This document shows, piece by piece, positions 8,611-16,668 of a stretch of DNA of 57,600 nt. Source of the stretch: Phycisphaerales bacterium (GTDB lineage: Bacteria > Planctomycetota > Phycisphaerae > SM23-33); NCBI GenBank assembly GCA_018644725.1, contig JABGPZ010000063.1, forward strand, positions 1 through 57,600, written 5' to 3'. The notes under the pieces are model-generated. The model searched no databases, was not told the DNA's origin, and saw only the letters and a program-made list of their open reading frames with translations. A program made the translations under genes and the position numbers. The first letter of the stretch is position 1. Every line of letters begins with the position of its first letter.

Positions 8611-9687
8611 TTACTCGGGTTTGACGAAAAGAAGTTTTGCCGAGTTGAGTCGTTCTTTGAGTTTCGGCTGATTGCGGTTGCAGCGCAGTGAGGTTTGCCA
8701 ATCGTGGATTGCGCGGCCGAGGTGCTCTTTGTCTCCCGTTTCCCCGTACATGCGCAGGTAGACATTGCCTTGTACGCGCCAGGGCTCTGGGGCTTTGCCG
8801 TCATTGCGAAACGCGAGCTTGAGGTTCGCCAGCGCGATGCCATGATGGCCGAACTGGCTCCACAGCTCGGCGATGGCGGTACGGACGGGAGCGGCGGATT
8901 GTTCGGCTTTGGTGGTGAGCTCGAGCACCTGCGCAAACGCGGTCTTGGCGCCGTCTTCATCTTCGAGCATCAGTTCCAGTCGCGCGATTTCCATCCATGT
9001 GCTGGACGGCGGGGTCTTGTCGGTTGCCTGGAGGGTGGCGAGCGTTTTCCAGGCCGTCAGCGCGCCCGAAAGCTTGCCCTGGACGGCGAGGATGTTGGCA
9101 TAGTTTTCCCACGCATGGCGGTTGGTCTGGTCCAGCGTCATGTGTTTGGCGTAGGTGGCCTCGGCGTCGAAAAAGCGCGTGAGGCGCGTCTGGGTGACGG
9201 CGAGGTTGTAGAGGTGTGTCGCGTTGTTCGGCTCGGCCGCGGCGAGAGCGGTATACAGCGTGACGAGGTCGGTAAACTTCTTCTGGGCGGTCAGCGAAAG
9301 GATTAGACCCTCGCGCGCGCGTTGGTTGTCGGGGGCGGTCTGGAGGACCTGGCGATAGAGGACTTCTGCCTTGTCGGGATTGGCTTTGAGTTGCGCTTCG
9401 GCCGAGACGAGCATTTCGTTCAGCGCGGGGGTGTCCGAGTGGACGGGCTGGACAGGCTTTTCAGCGGGGGCCTTGGGCACGGAGGACGCTGGCAATGCAG
9501 AGGCCGTGGGCATGACGGCCGGCAGTTTTGGCGCGGGGTCGGGCACGGTGTTGCCGGCGGTGGGGGTTGGCGCTGGGGGCGCGGGAGTTTCGCCGGAGTC
9601 CATGATCCATGAAAATCCCCAGACCAGGACCAACGCGACGGCCACACCGGCTGCAGCGGAGAGAATCTGTCTGAGTAGCGGTGGCAC
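8611..9687 (-). CDS. membrane-anchored TPR protein
   Basis: The 358-residue protein starts with GTG at 9687, two bases after the stop of the upstream small gene, so translation is probably coupled. One membrane helix follows at once (about residues 9-30, AAAGVAVALVLVWGF), then a Pro/Ala/Thr linker (about 35-85). The remainder is helical, with tetratricopeptide-like repeats such as AEVLYRQVLQTAPDNQRAREG, NNATHLYNLAVT and TNRHAWENYANILAVQGK. The topology suggests a periplasmic repeat domain that holds partner proteins. There is no enzymatic motif. TPR proteins of this kind are common and the partner is unknown. Confidence 0.75.
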   Translation of the reverse strand: MPPLLRQILSAAAGVAVALVLVWGFSWIMDSGETPAPPAPTPTAGNTVPDPAPKLPAVMPTASALPASSVPKAPAEKPVQPVHSDTPALNEMLVSAEAQLKANPDKAEVLYRQVLQTAPDNQRAREGLILSLTAQKKFTDLVTLYTALAAAEPNNATHLYNLAVTQTRLTRFFDAEATYAKHMTLDQTNRHAWENYANILAVQGKLSGALTAWKTLATLQATDKTPPSSTWMEIARLELMLEDEDGAKTAFAQVLELTTKAEQSAAPVRTAIAELWSQFGHHGIALANLKLAFRNDGKAPEPWRVQGNVYLRMYGETGDKEHLGRAIHDWQTSLRCNRNQPKLKERLNSAKLLFVKPE

Positions 9688-9689
9688 GA

Positions 9690-9884
9690 TTAGAGGTTCC
9701 ACGCTTCGGCAAATTTTTCGAAGCTGCGGTCGAACGTTTTTTCCGCGTCCTCGGGGAAGCAGCATCCGGGGAGTTCTTTGTTGGCGAGGTGCTTGGCGAT
9801 GCACTCGCAGCAGATGCCGCGGATTTTGCAGGCCGTGTAGCTACATGTGCAACGTTTGAGGTTTTTTTCTTTCATGCATTCCAT
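9690..9884 (-). CDS. small Cys-rich protein, DUF6485-like
   Basis: This 64-residue gene starts at ATG 9884, with AAGGAG seven bases upstream, and stops at 9690. It has an ordered cysteine pattern: RCTCSYTAC, then GICCECI with a following His (KH), then ELPGCCFP. Nine residues are Cys or lie in C-x-C/CC pairs, which suggests a metal site (zinc or iron-sulfur). The pattern and length match my memory of the DUF6485 family (C-C ... GxCCECI ... ELPxCFFP); function is unknown. It lies between the rpsA terminator and a TPR gene that begins two bases after its stop. Confidence 0.8.
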   Translation of the reverse strand: MECMKEKNLKRCTCSYTACKIRGICCECIAKHLANKELPGCCFPEDAEKTFDRSFEKFAEAWNL

Positions 9885-9947
9885 GATTGGGCTCCTTGTA
9901 ATGGGTGGACTACTATAACGGATTGAACTTGATTGGGCAACGGGAAC

Positions 9948-9983
9948 AAAAAAAGCCTGACGACTCGGGGTGAGTCGCCAGGC
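9948..9983 (-). terminator. rpsA terminator
   Basis: On the minus strand a 12-bp stem (GCCTGGCGACTC with GAGTCGTCAGGC, 9983-9955) is followed by seven T residues (9954-9948). Confidence 0.9.
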
Positions 9984-10014
9984 GTGAGATGATATCTCTT
10001 GGAAGGGCGGTCGA

Positions 10015-11898
10015 TTACTCGGCGGCGTCTTCCTTGGCTTCTTCAGCAGGTGCTTCTTCGGCAGGTGCCTCTTCAGCGGGTGCTTCTTCAGCGGGTGCAG
10101 CTTCTTCCGCAGGTGCGGCTTCGGCGGCAGGTGCTGCTTCTTCGTCTTCGTTGGTGATGGTCTGCATGATCTGGTCGCCGAGGCCACCGAGCATGCCGCC
10201 TTCGGAGGCGAGGCCGCCACGACGGTTGACGGGGAGGTCGTCGGAGGGTGCGCCATCTTCGGCAGCCCACTGAGCGCGTTTGAGGCTCAGGCCGATCTTG
10301 CGGTCTTCGGTATCGACGCGCAGGATCTTGACTTCGATGTCCTGACCGAGTTCGACGATTTCCTTGGGGTCGACCTTTTCATCCGACAGCTCGGAGACGT
10401 GGAGCAGACCTTCGAGGTCGTCTTCCAGCTCGACAAAGACACCGAAGTTGGTGATCTTGGTGATCTTTCCGTGGACGATCTGACCGGGGAGGTAGTGCTC
10501 GGGGATCTGGCGCAACCAGGGGTCTTCGGTGAGTTGCTTGAGGCCGAGGGCCACGCGCATCTTTTCTTCGTCGACTGCGAGAACCACGCACTGGAGTTGT
10601 TCGCCCTTTTTGAGCAGTTCCGAGGGGTGGCCGATTTTGCGGGTCCAGCTCAGGTCGCTGACGTGCAGCAGACCGTCGATGCCTTCTTCGATCTCGACAA
10701 ACGCGCCGAAGTTGGTCATGTTGCGGACCGTACCGGTGATGACGGTTCCGGGGGGGTACTTTTCTTTGACAACGGTCCAGGGGTTCATTTCCGCCTGCTT
10801 CATGCCGAGCGAAATTTCCTGCTTGTCCTTGTCGATGTCAAGCACAACAACGTCGATTTCGTCGGCGATGTTGACCAGTTCGTTGGGGTGATTGATGCGG
10901 CGGGTCCAGGACATCTCGGAGATGTGGACCAGACCTTCGAGGCCTTCTTCGAGCTTGACGAACGCACCATAGCTGGTGACGTTGACGACGGTGCCCTTGA
11001 CGCGATCGCCCACGGGGTACTTGCCGGCGACGTCGTCCCAGGGGCTCTTGGTCTTCTGCTTGAGGCCGAGGGCGATTTTTTCCTTCTCGTAGTCGATCGA
11101 GAGGATCATCACTTCGATCTGGTCGTCGATCTTGACCATTTCGCTCGGGTGGTTGATCCGGCCCCAGCTCATGTCGGTGATGTGCAGCAGGCCGTCGATG
11201 CCGCCGAGGTCAACAAACGCGCCGAAGTCGGCGATGTTCTTGACCGTGCCGGTGCGCAGTTGGCCGACTTCGATGTCTTCCAGCAACTTGGCCTTGTTGG
11301 CGTTGCGGACTTCTTCGATGAGTTTACGACGCGAAACGACGATGTTGCGACGTTCCTGGTCGATCTTGAGAATCTTGGCATCGATCGTTTGACCGATGAA
11401 TTCGCCAATGTCGCTCGGGCGACGGATGTCGACCTGGCTGGCGGGCAGGAATGCGGGGACGCCGATGTCGACGAGCAGGCCACCCTTGATCTTGCGGGTG
11501 ACAGCACCGGAGACGGTGTCGCCTTCGGATTTTTCGCTGAGAAGCTTTTCCCAGCCGCGGATGCGGTCGGCTTTGCGTTTGGACAGTTCGATCATGTCCG
11601 TGGTGGCTTCGATGTCTTCGAGGAAGACTTCAATTTCGTCGCCGGGGGCGGGCAATTCGTCGCCGAATTCTTCGACGGGGATGGCGCCTTCGGACTTGAG
11701 GCCGACTTCGACGACAACGTCGCTGCCAACGATGGCCACAACGTGACCGGTCAGAATGGTGCCGACCTGGTGCTCGCACGTATCTTTCAGAGCGTTGGCC
11801 AGAGCGTCGGCGCTGGCGTCACCGAGGGCCTCAGCAAGCTGGGCTTCGATTTCGTCAGTCGACACATTCAGGGAGTGAATCAGATTATAATCAACCAT
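10015..11898 (-). CDS. rpsA: 30S ribosomal protein S1
   Basis: S1 binds mRNA on the small ribosomal subunit and helps initiation. The 627-residue protein carries six S1 (OB-fold) domains: two divergent ones first (GHVVAIVGSDVVVEVG; GAVTRKIKGGLLVDIG), then four canonical ones with NxxxFGAFVxL and GLLHISDMSW-type signatures, ending near residue 575. The C-terminal tail of about 45 residues is a run of AEEAP-type repeats and is strongly acidic. The start at 11898 (MVDYNLIH) has AGGAGA about 10 bases upstream; the in-frame extension upstream has no site. The gene has its own leader and terminator and stands alone rather than next to cmk as in proteobacteria. Confidence 0.96.
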   Translation of the reverse strand: MVDYNLIHSLNVSTDEIEAQLAEALGDASADALANALKDTCEHQVGTILTGHVVAIVGSDVVVEVGLKSEGAIPVEEFGDELPAPGDEIEVFLEDIEATTDMIELSKRKADRIRGWEKLLSEKSEGDTVSGAVTRKIKGGLLVDIGVPAFLPASQVDIRRPSDIGEFIGQTIDAKILKIDQERRNIVVSRRKLIEEVRNANKAKLLEDIEVGQLRTGTVKNIADFGAFVDLGGIDGLLHITDMSWGRINHPSEMVKIDDQIEVMILSIDYEKEKIALGLKQKTKSPWDDVAGKYPVGDRVKGTVVNVTSYGAFVKLEEGLEGLVHISEMSWTRRINHPNELVNIADEIDVVVLDIDKDKQEISLGMKQAEMNPWTVVKEKYPPGTVITGTVRNMTNFGAFVEIEEGIDGLLHVSDLSWTRKIGHPSELLKKGEQLQCVVLAVDEEKMRVALGLKQLTEDPWLRQIPEHYLPGQIVHGKITKITNFGVFVELEDDLEGLLHVSELSDEKVDPKEIVELGQDIEVKILRVDTEDRKIGLSLKRAQWAAEDGAPSDDLPVNRRGGLASEGGMLGGLGDQIMQTITNEDEEAAPAAEAAPAEEAAPAEEAPAEEAPAEEAPAEEAKEDAAE

Positions 11899-12204
11899 AG
11901 TGTGTGTTTCTCCTGTGATGGTTGTTGGGTTTCTCCTGCGCGATTCCCCGCGCGCGTACGCGGGGCACAGTGCCGGCATTCTCGCCCGCCGGAGGGCTGA
12001 CTGGACCACCCAGTCACAAAGACAAAGATCGTGTGCTTGATCTTTATAGTCTTAGCAAGGTCGAGAATTCTACTCAATTGGGCGAAGAATACAAGGGAAA
12101 TCGTCCATTCTTCCGATTTTTCTTCGCGGAAGCAGGTTTGGCATCAATTTTTGATGGTCCCCATAGGGCACGGCATCTCTTTGCCTTGAAAGGGCAACAG
12201 GATG

Positions 12205-12252
12205 TAGCCGGGGGCTTACGCCCCCGGCTAAACCCTTTCGCGCCTTCGGCGC
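12205..12252. repeat. palindromic repeat pair
   Basis: TAGCCGGGGGC, a four-base loop and GCCCCCGGCTA form a perfect 11-bp stem (12205-12230). A second small hairpin, GCGCC-TTC-GGCGC (12240-12252), follows after nine bases. Such paired GC palindromes are typical of dispersed intergenic repeats. Confidence 0.65.
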
Positions 12253-12357
12253 TTAAACCAATTCCGTCGCATAATAATCAGACCATGCGATTCGTCAATG
12301 CTCTTTTCTTGGCGGAATTGGTGGGAAGAAAACTCACCCGGAAGATTGCACTTTTTC

Positions 12358-12385
12358 TTGACGCACCATGAGGTTATGATATAGT
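12358..12385 (+). promoter_or_regulatory. promoter of the HEAT-like gene
   Basis: TTGACG (12358-12363) and TATAGT (12380-12385) are separated by 16 bases, about 60 bases before the start codon. Confidence 0.75.
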
Positions 12386-12448
12386 ATGCAACTTGACGAT
12401 AGAGACGTATAGCCCCGAAGTTCGGTGCGTACCCATAAAAGGAATCCT

Positions 12449-13765
12449 ATGCCCAATATCCAACGAATTTCACGAACCGTATGTGGACTGCTCCTCTTGC
12501 TGATGGCGTCGGCCGCGATGGCCGAGACCGATGTGCTTAAGCTGTGGCAGGAATTCCGCCGGTATGATCCCGATCCCGGCAAATTCATGCAGACCCAAAA
12601 CAAGCTCAAGGAGTTGGTTGCCAAATTGCCCGAAGCCCAACGTGTCCCCGTCGCAGCAAGTTTGATGCGTCGCGGCGGCAGTGATGCCGAGCATATGGCC
12701 GCGCTGCAGCTCTTCGGCAAGGCCGGGCTGAGTGCCAAGGCTCTCGCGCCGATTCTCGCGAACGTGAACCGGACCTGGCCCGAGCGGATTCTTATTCGCA
12801 CCTACTACCGATTCTGCCTGCCGGAAAATACGACGCTCCTGACCGAAACCTCGCGCCGGGAGATGTTGACGCTTCTCACCGCGCGGATGACGACGCTGGG
12901 CGGTGCCAAGGCCGTCGGCTATGGCGAACAGCGGTTCGCGACGCACATGCTTCAGCCGGTCCTCGCGCGCTATGGCGGCCAGGAAGAAGATTGCCCCGAG
13001 ATGCTCCAGCTTCGCAAGGCGATGCAGGCGTATGTCAATTCCGGCAAGAAGGACATGCTCGCGACAAGCATTGAAGCATGGCTGACGATGATCGTTTCGC
13101 CGAAGATCGACAGTGTCGACGTCGCCGTAAAATATCTCGGCCACTGGGACCCGGTGGTCCGCAACGTCAAGGCCGCGAGCTATCTCGCGATGAAACTCCA
13201 GGCAGACCCCAAGGTCGCACTGACGCTGGAACGGCTGATGGCTGACCCGACCAAGGGCGGCGATATCCGTGACGAAGTGCGCGCGGCGGCCGCGACGGTC
13301 TACAGCTTCATGCCCAGCTACATGCCTCGCAAAGTGATCCCCGAAATGGTGCGTCTGCTTATGCTTGACAAGGGCGTCCTCGTCCAGCAAGCGGCGCGTG
13401 GCACGCTCGTGGCGATGAGTGACGAGGCTCAGGTCGCCATCGATCAGATCATCACCGCGATGGAAGTGCGCACCCCCAAGGCCGGGCCAAAGCGCACCGA
13501 CAACATCCTCGAAACCCTCAGCTATCTCGTGTTCCCCTCGACCCCGCGCAGCCAGAAGGACAAGCTCCTGAATCTCGCGCTGGCGAACATGGACTATGCA
13601 CCGGGCGGCGCGCTGGGCGCACTCGAAGCCCTCGGCTCCCATGCCAAGAGCGCGCTTCCGAAGATCGTTCAATACCGCGACACCAAGGCCGACCGTATGC
13701 TTCGCCAGCGGATCAACCGCCACGTGATTCATGCCATCGACCCCGAATATGATGTCTCGAAATAA
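12449..13765 (+). CDS. secreted HEAT-like repeat protein
   Basis: The 438-residue protein starts at ATG 12449 with AAAAGGA about six bases upstream. The signal peptide (RTVCGLLLLLMASAAMA) ends before ETDV. The rest is almost all helical, with repeated patterns of the HEAT/ARM kind, for example DPVVRNVKAASYLAMKLQ, DEVRAAAATVYSFMPS and AARGTLVAMSDEAQVAI. I see no catalytic motif. Helical solenoids of this kind usually bind other proteins; here that would be in the periplasm or outside the cell. It has its own promoter and terminator, so it is a single-gene unit. I do not recognise a specific family. Confidence 0.8.
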   Translation: MPNIQRISRTVCGLLLLLMASAAMAETDVLKLWQEFRRYDPDPGKFMQTQNKLKELVAKLPEAQRVPVAASLMRRGGSDAEHMAALQLFGKAGLSAKALAPILANVNRTWPERILIRTYYRFCLPENTTLLTETSRREMLTLLTARMTTLGGAKAVGYGEQRFATHMLQPVLARYGGQEEDCPEMLQLRKAMQAYVNSGKKDMLATSIEAWLTMIVSPKIDSVDVAVKYLGHWDPVVRNVKAASYLAMKLQADPKVALTLERLMADPTKGGDIRDEVRAAAATVYSFMPSYMPRKVIPEMVRLLMLDKGVLVQQAARGTLVAMSDEAQVAIDQIITAMEVRTPKAGPKRTDNILETLSYLVFPSTPRSQKDKLLNLALANMDYAPGGALGALEALGSHAKSALPKIVQYRDTKADRMLRQRINRHVIHAIDPEYDVSK

Positions 13766-13782
13766 CCAACCGATGCTTCAAT

Positions 13783-13814
13783 GCCAGTGCCGCTGATGCG
13801 GTGCTGGCTTTTTT
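13783..13814 (+). terminator. terminator after the HEAT-like gene
   Basis: The hairpin GCCAG...GCCGC / GCGG...CTGGC (13783-13808) has a two-base internal mismatch and is followed by six T residues. Confidence 0.8.
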
Positions 13815-13867
13815 GTGGGATGGGGAGTCCCCTGGAAGTAGGCCTTGGCCTCAATCGCATTTTTTTT

Positions 13868-13896
13868 TTGGAGTTTGCACAATAATCGTTTATCAT
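13868..13896 (+). promoter_or_regulatory. promoter of the Sip1-like gene
   Basis: TTGGAG (13868-13873) and TATCAT (13891-13896) are separated by 17 bases, about 45 bases before the ATG at 13941. Confidence 0.6.
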
Positions 13897-13940
13897 CACA
13901 GTTAGACTTAACTCATTTACCACTCACTGGAGAACGAATT

Positions 13941-16094
13941 ATGAAGACTCATTTTTGCATTGCAGCCTTGGCCATTTCGACATTCACCGCGACTGGTTTC
14001 GCCGCAATTCAGCGCCAAGTCGAATCAGCGAAATTTCCCAATCCTGCGGGGAAGTATGACGCGACGCAATGTGTCGCGAAGCTCGCAGAAGGTGTGGCGA
14101 AAGAGATTTCGGTCTCGGCCCCAGACAACAAAAATTCGTTCTACGCGGTGAAATTGAACTTGCCCGAATTTGTTCGTGGCGTGGCGATTAACTGCGACAA
14201 AAATTGGCCATCACTCACCAACCGAGCGCTGCCGTGGACGTTCTCCGCCGGCTTTAAGGGCCTTGAGACCCCGCGCGGTGCGGTGTTGCTTGTTCTCGAA
14301 TTGCCAGACGGAAAGACGATGGTTCTTTTGCCGATTACCACGCCGAAGCAGTTTGCCTATTTTGACATTCAAGGCAAGACGTGCTTTCTCGCATCGGCCA
14401 CGTTTGGCACAGAGAAGGCCACTGGCGTGTCGTGCCTCGCCGCATGCGACAACGACCCGTATCGAGCGTTGTCGCTTGTGTTCGAGAAGGCGTTCACGTT
14501 GCCCGTGTTTGCCGGGCGGTTTCAGGCGCGGCGCACGAAAGTGTATCCCGAAATGTTCAACCATCTGGGCTGGTGCAGCTGGGAGCAGTATCGTCTGAAT
14601 ATCACAAGCAATTCACTGGTCAAGGCCGCCAAAGAGATCAAAGCGTCCGGCCTGCCTGTTCGCTTTTTCCTCGTCGACGACGGTCACCAAGTGAATCGAA
14701 AGAAGAATCGCAAGCTTGCGAGTTTTGATCCGGATCCGAAAACCTTCCCCAAGGGGTGGGGCCCGCTGCTCGACGAGCGCGATCCCAAGACGCTCAAATG
14801 GATGGGGCTGTGGCATGCGTTCCACGGCAACTGGGAGGGGCTGGATCTCAAGAACGATTTTTCGCCTGAGGTCAAACAAGCCCTCTCGACTTTTGGTACT
14901 GAGAAAACAAAAGAGAAAGAGAAAGCGAAAGGGAAAGGGAAAGAGAAAAAGAAAGGGAAGGGAAAGAAGAAAGAGTTGGGAAAAACACTCTTGCCCGGCG
15001 AAACTGATGCTGCCTCCGCGACGTTCTACAACGCGTTTCTCGGTGCGGTCGAGAAGCAGGGGTTTGACTTCGTTAAGATCGATGTTCAGACCGTCACCAT
15101 TGGCCTATATGCGGGATCGAAGAATCCGGTTGCCTCGTCGATTCGCAACCAGAAGAGTCTCAACGCCGCCTGTGTGACCAATGGGCTGGCACTTCTGAAT
15201 TGCATGTCGAGCGGTCCTCAGAACACCTTCTATACCGGCTCCTCGGCTGTGAGTCGCTGTAGCATCGACTACAAACTCAACAACAAGAAAATGGCCGCCG
15301 ACCACATCTGGCAGAGCTTTTTCGCCGCCACCTGGCAAGCTCAGAGCGTCTGGCTGGACCACGATATGTTCCACTCCAACGACCCGATCTGCGGGCAGTT
15401 GATGGCGATTTCCAAGGCGCTCTCTGCCGGGCCAGTCTATCTGTCTGACCCACCGAAAGAGTTCCGCCCCAAGCTCATCATGCCCCTGTGCGACCGCGAG
15501 GGCAAGCTCTTGCGGCCTCTCGCGCCGGGCACCCCGATGCGCGATTCGATCTTTCTGAACCCGATCAAAGAGGCCAAGGCCTACCGCGTGATCGCACCGC
15601 TGAGCAATGGCGTGGCGAGCATCTGCTGCTACAACCTCTGCCTGAAGAAGGATACCGCGTTGAACGCGACGATTTCCGCCGCCGATTACGCCGAGGCCTC
15701 GGCGCTGATCCAGCCCTATCCCGGGCCATGGAAACAGCCCGCCGGTGGGTTGGTCTACTTCGACTGGCATACCCAAAAAGGTGCGCCGCTCACGAAGGAC
15801 TACACCTTTACCTTGGGGCAGATCAAAGATCGCCTCGTGCATGTGCTCCCCGTTCGTAGCGGCTGGGCCGTGGTCGGGCGTGTGGACAAATATCTTTCGC
15901 CCGCAGCCGTGGAGACCATCACTGCGACCGACACCCAACTCACGTTTGCGCTGTGTGAAGCGGGTCCCGTCGTCATCTATTCGGCCACGGGCGCACCGAA
16001 GTCCCAAGGCCTCGCCTGGACCGCAATCGGCGGGGGATTCTATCGCGCCGAAGTGCCCGTTGGCAAGAAAACGACCCTCATCGTCACGCGCTAA
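13941..16094 (+). CDS. secreted Sip1/raffinose-synthase-like glycoside hydrolase
   Basis: This 717-residue enzyme resembles the Sip1/raffinose synthase family (GH36 clan), which acts on alpha-galactosides. A signal peptide (about residues 1-20) sends it out of the cytoplasm. The barrel is marked by NHLGWCSWEQY (near 205-215), VRFFLVDDGHQ, FVKIDVQ (Asp near 381, the expected nucleophile) and SRCSIDYK (Asp near 443, candidate acid/base), then QSVWLDHDMFHSNDP. A Lys/Glu/Gly-rich insert (about residues 323-349), encoded by an almost pure purine run, interrupts the barrel between WHAFHG and the nucleophile strand. The ATG at 13941 is chosen because GGAG lies about eight bases upstream and the signal peptide begins there. 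Plant homologues make or degrade raffinose oligosaccharides; the substrate here is unknown. Confidence 0.82.
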   Translation: MKTHFCIAALAISTFTATGFAAIQRQVESAKFPNPAGKYDATQCVAKLAEGVAKEISVSAPDNKNSFYAVKLNLPEFVRGVAINCDKNWPSLTNRALPWTFSAGFKGLETPRGAVLLVLELPDGKTMVLLPITTPKQFAYFDIQGKTCFLASATFGTEKATGVSCLAACDNDPYRALSLVFEKAFTLPVFAGRFQARRTKVYPEMFNHLGWCSWEQYRLNITSNSLVKAAKEIKASGLPVRFFLVDDGHQVNRKKNRKLASFDPDPKTFPKGWGPLLDERDPKTLKWMGLWHAFHGNWEGLDLKNDFSPEVKQALSTFGTEKTKEKEKAKGKGKEKKKGKGKKKELGKTLLPGETDAASATFYNAFLGAVEKQGFDFVKIDVQTVTIGLYAGSKNPVASSIRNQKSLNAACVTNGLALLNCMSSGPQNTFYTGSSAVSRCSIDYKLNNKKMAADHIWQSFFAATWQAQSVWLDHDMFHSNDPICGQLMAISKALSAGPVYLSDPPKEFRPKLIMPLCDREGKLLRPLAPGTPMRDSIFLNPIKEAKAYRVIAPLSNGVASICCYNLCLKKDTALNATISAADYAEASALIQPYPGPWKQPAGGLVYFDWHTQKGAPLTKDYTFTLGQIKDRLVHVLPVRSGWAVVGRVDKYLSPAAVETITATDTQLTFALCEAGPVVIYSATGAPKSQGLAWTAIGGGFYRAEVPVGKKTTLIVTR

Positions 16095-16116
16095 GATGGA
16101 AATTTCGCGCGGCGAT

Positions 16117-16145
16117 TTGACTTTTGGACCGTGGATTTCTACTAT
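16117..16145 (+). promoter_or_regulatory. trxA promoter
   Basis: TTGACT (16117-16122) and TACTAT (16140-16145) have a 17-base spacer, about 45 bases before the trxA start. Confidence 0.75.
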
Positions 16146-16190
16146 GCAGGGACGTAATCACGACTTTTCCCCTTTGAAAGGAATCAACTT

Positions 16191-16520
16191 ATGGCGGACA
16201 ATCTTATTGAAGTAACGGATGACACCTTCCCCGCAGAAGTCCTCGAAGCCGACGGCCCGGTGCTGGTCGATTTCTGGGCCGAGTGGTGCATGCCCTGCAA
16301 AATGCTCATGCCCGTGATCGAAGAACTCGCGTCGGACTTTGATGGCAAAATCAAATTCGTCAAGGTCAACACCGATATCGGCCAGCGCACGGCGATGCAG
16401 TTCGGCATCAGCTCGATCCCGACGCTTCTGGTTTTCCAGGGCGGCGAAGTCGTCAAGAAGTTTGTCGGCCCTCAGCCCAAGCCCACGTTGACCGAGGCCC
16501 TGACCGAAATCGTCGGCTAA
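16191..16520 (+). CDS. trxA: thioredoxin
   Basis: The 109-residue protein has the length and fold markers of thioredoxin: VLVDFWAEWC, the cis-Pro loop SSIPTLLVF, and VKVNTD. It reduces protein disulfides in the cytosol with electrons from thioredoxin reductase. The active site reads WCMPCK (Cys33, Cys36) instead of the usual WCGPCK; Met at this position can be expected to change redox potential or partner choice. GAAAGGA lies eight bases before the ATG. It has its own promoter and terminator. No thioredoxin reductase gene is in the window. Confidence 0.95.
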   Translation: MADNLIEVTDDTFPAEVLEADGPVLVDFWAEWCMPCKMLMPVIEELASDFDGKIKFVKVNTDIGQRTAMQFGISSIPTLLVFQGGEVVKKFVGPQPKPTLTEALTEIVG

Positions 16521-16540
16521 TCCCACGCCGAAGACAATAC

Positions 16541-16592
16541 AAAACGCCAATGGCCTGATGTCCAACTGACGTCATTGGCCTTGGCGTTTTTT
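16541..16592 (+). terminator. trxA terminator
   Basis: A long imperfect stem (AAACGCCAATGGCC... with ...GGCCTTGGCGTTT) ends in six T residues, about 20 bases after the stop. Confidence 0.75.
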
Positions 16593-16647
16593 GTAGGGGC
16601 GCTGCTTGCTGCGCCCAAAGGACGGGCGAAAAATTTTTCGCCCCTAC
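16593..16647. repeat. pair of 24-bp palindromic modules
   Basis: Two 24-bp modules lie back to back: 16593-16616 starts GTAGGGGCGCTGC and ends GCGCCC, and 16624-16647 starts GGGCGAAAAATT and ends CGCCCCTAC. Each is a 20-bp inverted repeat with a CTAC/GTAG end. Four more copies lie at 22046-22218. They sit directly between the trxA terminator and the nnrE ribosome binding region. Confidence 0.75.
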
Positions 16648-16668
16648 GAAAGAAGAAAAGAGAAAACC

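Larger units (their letters stand above)
11899..12448. other. divergent intergenic region between rpsA and the HEAT-like gene
   Basis: The 550-base gap holds the rpsA leader and probable promoter region (an ACTATAAAG -10-like string on the minus strand near 12045), a palindromic repeat (12205-12252) and the promoter of the rightward gene (12358-12385). I see no gene: a forward frame from 11922 to 12371 lacks a ribosome binding site and runs through the repeat. Confidence 0.6.

Noticed and set aside
10399-12000. Forward frame of 533 codons opposite rpsA
   Set aside because: Shadow of the S1 repeats; the protein consists of repeated Val/Asp/Phe strings mirroring the OB folds.
11922-12371. Forward frame in the rpsA upstream gap
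   Set aside because: No ribosome binding site, crosses a palindromic repeat, and shows no domain or signal peptide.
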